Position numbers and translations under genes: made by a program. The notes under the pieces were generated by a model. That model saw only the letters and a list, made by a program, of their open reading frames with translations. It made no database searches and had not been told where the DNA came from. Of a stretch of 21,205 bases of DNA, positions 1 to 6,237 are shown in pieces. Each line of letters begins with the position of its first letter. Position 1 is the first letter of the stretch. The DNA is from Coriobacteriaceae bacterium (GTDB lineage: Bacteria > Actinomycetota > Coriobacteriia > Coriobacteriales > QAMH01), in contig SFLO01000007.1 of the NCBI GenBank assembly GCA_004553405.1, forward strand, positions 1 to 21,205, read 5' to 3'.

Positions 1-284
1 ACCAGGCGCCCGGCCTCGAGCTTTTGGAGCTGGGCGATCTTACGCGAGAGGTCTCTGTTAAGCGCCTCGATGGAGTCCTGGCAGGCGAGGTAGGCGCGCC
101 CCACCTCGGTGACTGTCAGCGGCGTAGTCGAGCGGTCGAACACCGCGGCGCCCAGCTGGGACTCGAGCTTCTTGATGCGGGCGCTGAGCGCGGGCTGGGT
201 GACGCCGAGTTCCTCTGCAGCCGCAGAGATGTTGCGCAGGCGCGCCACCGTGCGTATGTAGTGCGCGATGCTGGTGCTCTCCAT
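1..284 (-). CDS. LysR-type transcriptional regulator, N-terminal part (cut by window edge)
   Basis: The minus strand encodes about 94 residues beginning MESTSIAHYIRTVARLRN, with the classic LysR winged helix-turn-helix (ISAAAEELGVTQPALSARIK, then LESQLGAAVFDRS, then LTVTEVGRAYL). The rest, including the effector-binding domain, lies beyond the left edge, so the ligand cannot be guessed from this protein. I chose ATG at 284 because GGGAGTAGGAG lies just upstream; an in-frame ATG at 299 would add five residues (MGVGV) but would swallow that ribosome site. The gene diverges from the ABC importer genes, the usual layout for a LysR regulator controlling its neighbour. A 16-bp ATAA-N8-TTAT dyad (298–313) lies 14 bases before the start codon, fitting autoregulation. 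The family call is firm; the target genes are inference. Confidence 0.93.
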   Translation of the reverse strand, partial: MESTSIAHYIRTVARLRNISAAAEELGVTQPALSARIKKLESQLGAAVFDRSTTPLTVTEVGRAYLACQDSIEALNRDLSRKIAQLQKLEAGRL

Positions 285-297
285 TACTCCTACTCCC

Positions 298-313
298 ATA
301 AGTTTTTGGTTAT
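298..313. promoter_or_regulatory. Putative LysR operator, copy A (ATAA-N8-TTAT)
   Basis: The sequence ATAAGTTTTTGGTTAT is a dyad with ATAA/TTAT arms around eight bases. It lies 14 bases upstream of the LysR start codon. It matches copy C upstream of the DASS transporter at 14 of 16 positions and shares its arms with copy B. LysR-type regulators commonly bind interrupted dyads of about this length. Assignment to this particular regulator is inference. Confidence 0.6.
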
Positions 314-388
314 ACCCAGCCATTCTACTCCTTTGGAAGAAGGCGCTCGCGCCATTGCTTTGGGCAGGCGCTCGATCAAGCTCTCACA

Positions 389-417
389 TTGTTCTAATGT
401 ATAAGCTATAGTTTATA
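389..417 (+). promoter_or_regulatory. Putative promoter of the ABC importer operon
   Basis: TTGTTC (389–394) and TTTATA (412–417) are separated by 17 bases in an AT-rich stretch that stands out from the GC-rich surroundings. The start codon of the substrate-binding protein follows at 455, with AAAGGA as ribosome site. The -10 element overlaps the dyad at 401–416, so a bound regulator would act directly on polymerase. Confidence 0.5.
401..416. promoter_or_regulatory. Putative LysR operator, copy B (ATAA-N8-TTAT)
   Basis: ATAAGCTATAGTTTAT has the same ATAAG start and TTAT end, with the same eight-base spacing, as copies A and C. It ends 38 bases before the start codon of the importer's binding protein and overlaps the predicted -10 element. 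Spacing and repetition support a shared regulator; no binding data are available. Confidence 0.55.
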
Positions 418-454
418 TTTGTATTAAGTTTACCTTATAGAAAGGATTCCGACC

Positions 455-1465
455 ATGAATTCCATCTCTCGCAGGCAGCTCCTCGCAGGCAGCGCGGCGG
501 CGGCAGCCCTGGGTGCCCTGGGCCTCGCAGGCTGCGGCGGCAGCGGCAACGGAGCCTCTTCCGGTGGCAGCGTCGCGTCTGCGAGCCTGGGCGTGGCCTA
601 CCAGTACGGCCTCTCCTACGCGCCTGTCGTCATCGCCAAGGAGCAGGGGCTCATCGAGGCGGCCTACAAGGAGGCCGGCGGCGGCGAGCTTTCCATCGAG
701 TGGAACCAGATGAGCTCCGGCGCAGATATCAACACCGGCATCTCCTCCGGCAGCATCCAGGTGGGCTTCATGGGCCTCGGCCCTGCCATCACCGGCATCG
801 CGACCGGCCTCGACTACCGCGTCTTCTCCAACATCTCCGGCCAGGAGCACGGCCTCATGACCAACGACCCCGAGGTCAAGGGGCTCGAGGACCTCATCGG
901 CAGCAGCAAGCAGATCGCCTTGGTCAACATCGGCTCCTTCCAGCACATCGCACTCGCCAAGGCGCTCGACAACGCCGGGCTCGACCCCCACGCGCTCGAC
1001 TCCAACATCGTCGCCATGGCCCACCCGGACGGCATGGCAGCCCTGCAGAGCGGCAACGTCGCCTGCCACCTCACCAGCTCGCCCTACATCTTCTCGGAGC
1101 GCAAGGACAAGGCCTTCCACGAGCTCACCGCCGTCAACGAGGCCTGGACCGCCCAGGACTCCTTCATCGTGGGCGTCGCCTCGAGCGCGCTGCACGAGGA
1201 CGAGCAGCTCTACACCGCCGTGTGCACCGGCATCGAGCGCGCCATGGAGTACATCACGGACAGCCCCGAGGACGCCGCCGCCATCCTGTGCGAGTTCGAC
1301 GGCAACACCGCCGAGGAAGAGCTCGAGTACCTGGAGCAGGGCGTCTACACCCCGCAGACCAGCAAGCTCTTCGAGATGGCGTCCTTCATGAGCGAGGCCA
1401 AGTTCCTCGACAAGGCCATCGCCTCCTACGACGACCTCGTCTACAGCAACGTCACCGGCGACTAG
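455..1465 (+). CDS. ABC transporter substrate-binding lipoprotein (SsuA/TauA/NMT1-like)
   Basis: This 336-residue protein is the extracellular solute receptor of an importer. The N-terminus carries a twin-arginine-like motif (SRRQLL, residues 5–10), a hydrophobic stretch and a lipobox LAGC with Cys27, so it is probably exported by Tat or Sec and lipid-anchored. The mature part starts LGVAYQYGLSYAPVVIAKEQGLIE and continues with GSIQVGFMGLGPAITGI, the fold signature of binding proteins for sulfonates, nitrate, aromatic acids or thiamine precursors. The start ATG follows AAAGGA. A hairpin lies right after the stop, then the permease and a damaged ATPase gene follow, the normal SBP–permease–ATPase order. 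The ligand cannot be told from sequence. Family call is confident; substrate unknown. Confidence 0.92.
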   Translation: MNSISRRQLLAGSAAAAALGALGLAGCGGSGNGASSGGSVASASLGVAYQYGLSYAPVVIAKEQGLIEAAYKEAGGGELSIEWNQMSSGADINTGISSGSIQVGFMGLGPAITGIATGLDYRVFSNISGQEHGLMTNDPEVKGLEDLIGSSKQIALVNIGSFQHIALAKALDNAGLDPHALDSNIVAMAHPDGMAALQSGNVACHLTSSPYIFSERKDKAFHELTAVNEAWTAQDSFIVGVASSALHEDEQLYTAVCTGIERAMEYITDSPEDAAAILCEFDGNTAEEELEYLEQGVYTPQTSKLFEMASFMSEAKFLDKAIASYDDLVYSNVTGD

Positions 1466-1479
1466 CGCCGCGCCTGCGC

Positions 1480-1516
1480 GCCCCTCTCCTTCGCCGCGCC
1501 CCGGCAGGAGAGGGGC
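1480..1516 (+). terminator. Hairpin between binding-protein and permease genes (partial terminator/mRNA stabiliser)
   Basis: GCCCCTCTCCT (1480–1490) pairs perfectly with AGGAGAGGGGC (1506–1516), leaving a 15-base loop; only TTT follows. It sits after the binding-protein stop and 40 bases before the permease start. Such intra-operon hairpins usually keep the binding-protein message in excess over the membrane genes. The weak U-tract argues for attenuation or 3' protection rather than full termination. Confidence 0.65.
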
Positions 1517-1556
1517 TTTGCTCTGCCCGCACGCATCGCACAAACACTGGAGAACC

Positions 1557-2384
1557 ATGGCTTCAACGCAACGCAAGACGCTCAAGGCAGGGAGCACCCT
1601 GCACACCCTGGTAACAGACGTGATCTTCGTCGTCGCCCTGCTCGTCATCTGGGAGCTGGTGGCCAAGGCGCACGTCTTCGGCCCCAACTCAGAGGTGATC
1701 TTCCCCACCCTCGAGCAGGTGGGTGCGGCCTTCGTCCGCAACTTCTCATACGGCTACGCGGGGACCTCGCTGTGGGTCTACGTGGCCGACTCGATGATGC
1801 TGCTGCTGGAGGGCTTTGCCCTCGGCATCGTCTTGGCCTTCGCCTTCAGCGCGCTGTCCATGATCAGCAAGACCTTCCACGCCGTCTACAACCTGGTGGT
1901 CACGGTCTGCGACCTGCTGCCCGGCGTGGCGCTGCTGCCCGTCGTCATCGTCATCGTGGGCGTGCGCCCGGAGGTCATCGTCTTCCTCGTGGTGCACGCC
2001 GTGCTCTGGCCGCTGTCGCGCAACCTGCTCGACGGCTTCCAGGCGGTGCCCTCCATCTACGTCGAGGCCGGGCGCAACATGGGCCTGCGCGGCATGAGGC
2101 TACTGGCGAGCGTCTACCTGCCCGCCTCGATGTCCTACATCGTGAGCGGCATCAAGGTGTGCTGGGCGCGCGCATGGCGCGGCCTCATCAGCGCCGAGAT
2201 GATCTTTGGCCTGGCGAGCTGCCCCGGCATCGGCCTCTACATCAACCAGATGCGCACCAACCTCTACAACGCCGAGATGTACGCCACGCTCATCGTGATC
2301 ATCATCATCGGCCTGATCGTGCAGTACGGCATCCTCTCTCCCATCGAGAGGAACACCGTCGTGAAATGGGGGATGAGCAACTGA
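1557..2384 (+). CDS. ABC transporter permease (SsuC/TauC-like)
   Basis: This integral membrane subunit has 275 residues from the preferred start and about six hydrophobic segments. The segment following VPSIYVEAGRNMGLRG and ending LPASMSYIVSGIKVCWARAWRGLISAEMI is the cytoplasmic EAA loop that docks on the ATPase; the helix pattern is that of BPD_transp_1 permeases for sulfonate/nitrate-type substrates. I chose ATG at 1557 (MASTQRKTLK) because GGAGA lies just upstream; a TTG at 1518 is in frame but would sit at the foot of the preceding hairpin. The stop TGA overlaps the ATG of the ATPase gene (TGATG at 2382–2386), so the two are translationally coupled. No fault is visible in this gene. Confidence 0.92.
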   Translation: MASTQRKTLKAGSTLHTLVTDVIFVVALLVIWELVAKAHVFGPNSEVIFPTLEQVGAAFVRNFSYGYAGTSLWVYVADSMMLLLEGFALGIVLAFAFSALSMISKTFHAVYNLVVTVCDLLPGVALLPVVIVIVGVRPEVIVFLVVHAVLWPLSRNLLDGFQAVPSIYVEAGRNMGLRGMRLLASVYLPASMSYIVSGIKVCWARAWRGLISAEMIFGLASCPGIGLYINQMRTNLYNAEMYATLIVIIIIGLIVQYGILSPIERNTVVKWGMSN

Positions 2385-3072
2385 TGAGCACCCAGGAGAA
2401 GAATAGCATCCTGAGCGTCCGCGGCCTGAGCAAGGTCTACAAGGACGCCGACGCGAGCAAGACCATCCTCGCCGACGTGAGCCTGGAGGTGGCGGAGCGC
2501 GAGTTCCTCTGCATCCTGGGGCCCAGCGGCTGCGGCAAGACCACCCTGCTGCGCTGCGTGGCGGGCTTCGAGGACTACGAGGGCGAGGTGCTGGTCGACG
2601 GCGCGCCCGCGCGCGAGCCGGGCATCGACCGCGTGATGGTCTTCCAGGACTTCAACCAGCTCTTCCCGTGGAAGACGGTCCCCTGGCCAAGGTGCGCCTG
2701 GAGGGCTGCAGCGACTACTACCCCCGCCAGCTTTCCGGCGGCATGAAGCAGCGCGTGGCCATCGCCAAGGCCCTGGCCCTCAAGCCCAAGATCATCCTCA
2801 TGGACGAGCCCTTCGCCGCGCTCGACGCCATGACGCGCAACGAGCTGCAGGAGGAGCTGCTGGAGATCTCCGAGCAGACCGACTGCACCTTCATCTTCGT
2901 CACCCACAACATCCAGGAGGCCCTGGTCATGGGCACCCGCATCATGCTCTTCGGGCAGGGCGGCAGCATCCTGGTGGACGAGAGAAACCCCATGGCGCGC
3001 CCCGTGTCGCCCGCCTCAGAGGGCTACGGCGAGATGTGGACCATGCTCCACGACGCCCTCTACCAGGCTTAG
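2384..3072 (+). pseudogene. ABC transporter ATPase (SsuB/TauB-like), internally deleted and frameshifted
   Basis: The first frame starts MSTQEKNSILSVRGLSKVYKD and contains Walker A GPSGCGKTT and the Q-loop VFQDFNQLFPWKTV. Just after WKTV (near 2675–2685) homology jumps to another frame: LAKVRLEGCSDYYPRQLSGG (signature), then ILMDEPFAALD (Walker B) and VTHNIQEAL (H-loop), ending at 3072. Related ATPases have roughly 35 residues between PWxxV and the signature region, while only about 13 remain here. So about 24 codons plus one base appear missing from the helical domain. The total of 689 bases is not a multiple of three. Either this is a true lesion that kills the importer unless another ATPase serves it, or an assembly error. 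It is drawn as one broken gene made of two fragments (about 2384–2680 and 2680–3072). Confidence 0.82.
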
Positions 3073-3100
3073 GTCTCCTGCTGCCCACAACAGGCACGCT

Positions 3101-3180
3101 GGCGGTGTTCCCCCCTTGGGCGGTGTCTGCAGTTTCGCAGACACCGCCCAAGCCGCTGTTTGGGACAAACAACACCGCCC
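3101..3180. repeat. Nested inverted-repeat element between convergent transporter genes
   Basis: The gap between the ATPase stop and the convergent DASS stop contains a perfect 16-bp stem, 3115–3130 with 3137–3152 (CTTGGGCGGTGTCTGC and its complement, loop AGTTTC). Its core GGCGGTGT recurs outside as GGCGGTGTT (3101–3109) and as the complement AACACCGCC (3171–3179). A small palindrome GTTTG-GGA-CAAAC (3158–3170) lies between. The strong stem is well placed to stop transcription from both sides, but neither side has a T-run. The repeated core suggests a small dispersed intergenic repeat that also acts as a bidirectional terminator. Confidence 0.7.
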
Positions 3181-3222
3181 TGGGCCCCTTTGTGACCAGC
3201 AGCCCGCCAGGGGCATGCAGCC

Positions 3223-4647
3223 CTACGCCATGGAGAAGGCGGGCCAGTAGGTCATGAGGGCCCAGCAGGCCAGGCTCAGCAAGACGATGATGGCGATGGA
3301 GATCTTCCAGCCCTCTTTGAGCATGTAGCGCGGCTGCAGGCCGTAGCCCACGGGGATGGCGCGGATGGAGGTGGGCAGCATATAGGAGAGGTTGACGCCC
3401 ACGCTGGCCGCGTAGATGTAAGGGATGGGGTTCTCGCCGATGCCGGTGACGATCGAGATGACGATGGGCATGGCGACGGCCGCCGTGGCGGTGTTGGACG
3501 TGATGTCGGACATCAGCAGCGTGAGGGTGATGATGACGAAGATGGTCATCAAGCCGCCCGTGAGACCCATGTGCGAGACGGCGGTGCCGATGGCCGCAGC
3601 CGCGCCGGAGCCGTTGATGAGGGTGCCTGCGGCGAGGCCGCCCGCGAAGATGTAGATGAGCTCCCACACGATCTTGCCCTCGACGGACTTCCACAGCATG
3701 AGGCGGGAGTTGTCCTCGTGGCGGGTGACGAGGAAGGTGAGGATGCCCGCGATGATGAAGACGTAGGCGGGCTTGAGGCCGGGGAGGTAGGCCGCGTAGA
3801 GCTGGCGCGTGAAGGCCAGCGCGGTGGCGATGCCGAAGAGCACCAGGCAGACCGCCTCCTCGCGCTTCATCTTGGGGAGCTTGGCGTACTCCTGGGCGAA
3901 GAACTCCTTGGTGCCGCCCAGCGAGGCCTCGTTCTTGACGCCCCAGAGCATGAAGACGGTGGTGATGGCGAGCACGAGGGCCGTAAGGGGCAGGAAGCGG
4001 ACCACCCAGTCGACGTACATGTACTCCGTGCCGGTGAGCTGCTGGATGTAGTCGACGGTGACGAGGTTCATGGCGCCGCCGAGGGGCGTGGCCATGCCGC
4101 CCACACCGGCGCCGTAGGCGATGTAGAGCAGCAGCTTGGAGCCCATCTTGGAGTTGGCGATGTCGCCCTCGCCCACGAACTTGAGCATGGAGACGGCGAT
4201 GGGCGTGACGGTGGCGCAGACCACGGCGTTGGGCAGGATGGAGGATAGGGCGGCGGAAAGCAGCATCCAGAAGACGAGCTGCTTGCGGAAGGAGCCGCCC
4301 ACCAGGCCCAGGAACTTGGCGGCGATGCGCCTGTCGAGCCCGGTTTCCTCCCACGACACCGTGAGGATGGAGGCGCCCAGCAGCAGCAGGATGGTCTCGG
4401 ACGCGTAGTTGGCGATGACCGAGGACATGTCCGTCATCTGCACGACGGCGTTGAGCGCGATGGGCAGAAAGGCCGTGACGGCGTAGTCAACCGGGCCGGT
4501 GACCCACCAGAAGGCCATCCAGGCCACGGTGCCCACAGCCGCGCGTGCGGCGACGGTCTCGAAGACGCTGCTGGGGAGCAGCAGGATGCACAGGGCGAAG
4601 AGCAGCGGGCCCATCGCCAGGCAGATCAAGCGCTTGTTGTTGCTCAT
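3223..4647 (-). CDS. DASS/SLC13-family anion (dicarboxylate/sulfate-type) transporter
   Basis: This 474-residue membrane protein has about 11–12 hydrophobic segments. The second half holds the family hallmark MSDITSNTATAAVAMPIV (SNT at 384–386), part of the cation- and anion-binding hairpin in DASS transporters. The matching first-half site is degenerate, LSSILPNAVVCATVTPIA (around 135–151), with LPN where SNT is expected. GVGGMATPLGGAMNLV (181–196) corresponds to the second half of the first hairpin region. The likely role is uptake or exchange of a carboxylate or other small anion at the inner membrane; substrate and coupling ion are uncertain. The gene starts at ATG 4647 with AGGA upstream, has its own -35-like TTGACA and carries an ATAA-N8-TTAT dyad 44 bases upstream. 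It follows the ligase gene on the same strand and faces the ABC importer. Confidence 0.9.
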   Translation of the reverse strand: MSNNKRLICLAMGPLLFALCILLLPSSVFETVAARAAVGTVAWMAFWWVTGPVDYAVTAFLPIALNAVVQMTDMSSVIANYASETILLLLGASILTVSWEETGLDRRIAAKFLGLVGGSFRKQLVFWMLLSAALSSILPNAVVCATVTPIAVSMLKFVGEGDIANSKMGSKLLLYIAYGAGVGGMATPLGGAMNLVTVDYIQQLTGTEYMYVDWVVRFLPLTALVLAITTVFMLWGVKNEASLGGTKEFFAQEYAKLPKMKREEAVCLVLFGIATALAFTRQLYAAYLPGLKPAYVFIIAGILTFLVTRHEDNSRLMLWKSVEGKIVWELIYIFAGGLAAGTLINGSGAAAAIGTAVSHMGLTGGLMTIFVIITLTLLMSDITSNTATAAVAMPIVISIVTGIGENPIPYIYAASVGVNLSYMLPTSIRAIPVGYGLQPRYMLKEGWKISIAIIVLLSLACWALMTYWPAFSMA

Positions 4648-4690
4648 AGAGGGGTGATCCTAAACTGAACTAGCCAAAACTAATGCGGCC

Positions 4691-4706
4691 ATAAGTTTCT
4701 AGTTAT
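4691..4706. promoter_or_regulatory. Putative LysR operator, copy C (ATAA-N8-TTAT)
   Basis: ATAAGTTTCTAGTTAT lies 44 bases upstream of the DASS start codon. It differs from copy A (298–313) at only two of 16 positions, and the flanking bases CC before and A after are shared too. This is strong evidence for a common regulator of the two loci, most simply the LysR protein at the left edge. Confidence 0.62.
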
Positions 4707-4716
4707 AGAACACCCC

Positions 4717-4722
4717 TGTCAA
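4717..4722 (-). promoter_or_regulatory. -35 element (TTGACA) of a promoter for the DASS gene
   Basis: On the minus strand a consensus TTGACA stands in the gap between the ligase stop and the DASS start. No good -10 element occurs at 17 bases; TAGAAA at 15 bases is the nearest candidate. A good -35 with a poor -10 next to a LysR-type dyad fits activator dependence, but this is a weak call. Confidence 0.35.
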
Positions 4723-4734
4723 GCATCAGTTTTG

Positions 4735-6198
4735 CTAAGGGCGGAGCTTGGCGCGCTGGAGCTTGCCGTTGGCAGAGCGCGGGATCTCGTCGATGATCTC
4801 TATCTCCTTGGGGACCTTGTTCTTGTCGAGGCTCTCGACGAGGAAGGCGTAGAACTCCTTGCGGTCGAACTTATCCGGGTTCTTGACGCTGATGAAGAGC
4901 TTGGGCACCTGGCCGGCGTCCTTGTCGGGCAGGGGCACGCAGGCGCAGTCGACGACCTTGCGGTAGCTGCGGGCCGTCTCCTCGATCTCTTCCGGGGCGA
5001 TCTTGATGCCCTTGAAGTTGATGATGTCGTCTGCGCGGCCCAAGACGTAGACATAGCCGTCTTGGCTGATGTAGCCGAGGTCCTTGGTGTAGACGAAGCC
5101 GTCCTGCATGGTCTGGGCGGTGAGCTCGGGCTGCTTGAAGTAGCCCCTCATGTTCATGGGACCGGCCGTGGCCACCAGGCCCAGCCTGTCCTCGGACGAC
5201 TCGATGGGCTGGCGCTGCTCGTCGACGATGACGAAGGTGGCGTTCTTGGTGGGCTTGCCGATGCAGTTCTTGCGGCCCCTCTCGGCATTGAAGTCCAGGG
5301 CACAGGTGCGGCCGGACTCCGTGGAGCCGTAGAAGTTGTAGAGGCGCACGTCCGGGAAGCTCTCCTGCAAGAGCTCCTTGGTTTCCTCGGGCAGCGCGGC
5401 GGAGCCGATCTGGATGTAGTCGAGCTGGCCGTTGAACTCCGCGAGCTTGCCGCGGGTGAGGCGCATGAGCACCTGGGCCGCCGTGGGCGAGAGGTCCATG
5501 GCGCGCACCTGATAGTCCTGCAGCAGCTGGAAGATCTCTGCCACGCGCATGACGCCGTCGACGACCACCACGGCGCCGCCGTTGAGCAGGTTGGCGTAGC
5601 AGCAGCGGATGCCGTGGGAGTGGTTGAGGGGCAGGGGCAGCAGCTCCACCGAGCCGGGGCGCATCTGGACGGCGTACATGATGTTCTCTGCCAGGGCGAT
5701 GTTGCCGCGGTGCGTGCACTCGATGCCCTTGGCCTTGCCGGTGGTGCCGGTGGTGTAGAGGATCTCTGCGAGGTCATCGCCCGCGGGGAAGGGCAGGCTC
5801 GCCTCCTCGCACGCAGCGGCCTGTTCCAGCAGATCATCGAAGGTGGCCACGGCAGCGGCGGCCTCTGCCGTGTAGCCGGAGTCGATCACCGCCAGGGCAG
5901 GCTGCACCTCGCCGCAGATGTCGTCCACGCGGGCCTGGGCTGCGCGGCGCTCGAAGGGCACGAAGACCATGCCGGCCAGCTCGACACCCATGTTGAGCAG
6001 GAGGAAGCGGGTGTCCTGGGTGCACTCGACCACCAGGCAGTCGCCCCCCTTCAGCCCGCGCTGCAGCAAGGCAGCTGCGATGCGGCGCGCCCAGCTCCAC
6101 CCCTGGGCATAGCTGCAGGAGCGCTGGGGGTCTGCGCAGAAGAGCGCGCTGGGCTGGGCTGCCGCATGGGCGGCCAGGACCTCGACCATAGAGTTCAT
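4735..6198 (-). CDS. ANL-superfamily acyl-adenylating ligase (acyl–carrier-protein loading enzyme, DltA-like role)
   Basis: This 487-residue enzyme is predicted to activate a carboxylic or amino acid with ATP and load it on the neighbouring carrier protein. Visible motifs are the P-loop LYTTGTTGKAKG (147–158), the A5 motif YNFYGSTESG (287–296), GRADDIINFKGIKI (387–400) with the hinge Asp, and the C-terminal catalytic lysine in PRSANGKLQR (Lys479). Length fits DltA and small acyl-CoA synthetases. A5 reads YGSTE rather than the YGPTE expected of D-alanine ligases, so the substrate may be a different acid. The start at 6198 has GAAAGG upstream; an ATG three codons later is an alternative. It is the third gene after the carrier protein and the MBOAT protein, 39 bases from the latter. 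The family is certain, the substrate open. Confidence 0.9.
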   Translation of the reverse strand: MNSMVEVLAAHAAAQPSALFCADPQRSCSYAQGWSWARRIAAALLQRGLKGGDCLVVECTQDTRFLLLNMGVELAGMVFVPFERRAAQARVDDICGEVQPALAVIDSGYTAEAAAAVATFDDLLEQAAACEEASLPFPAGDDLAEILYTTGTTGKAKGIECTHRGNIALAENIMYAVQMRPGSVELLPLPLNHSHGIRCCYANLLNGGAVVVVDGVMRVAEIFQLLQDYQVRAMDLSPTAAQVLMRLTRGKLAEFNGQLDYIQIGSAALPEETKELLQESFPDVRLYNFYGSTESGRTCALDFNAERGRKNCIGKPTKNATFVIVDEQRQPIESSEDRLGLVATAGPMNMRGYFKQPELTAQTMQDGFVYTKDLGYISQDGYVYVLGRADDIINFKGIKIAPEEIEETARSYRKVVDCACVPLPDKDAGQVPKLFISVKNPDKFDRKEFYAFLVESLDKNKVPKEIEIIDEIPRSANGKLQRAKLRP

Positions 6199-6237
6199 GA
6201 GTTCACGACCTTTCGCAATGCCGGCCCGGCGGGGCCG

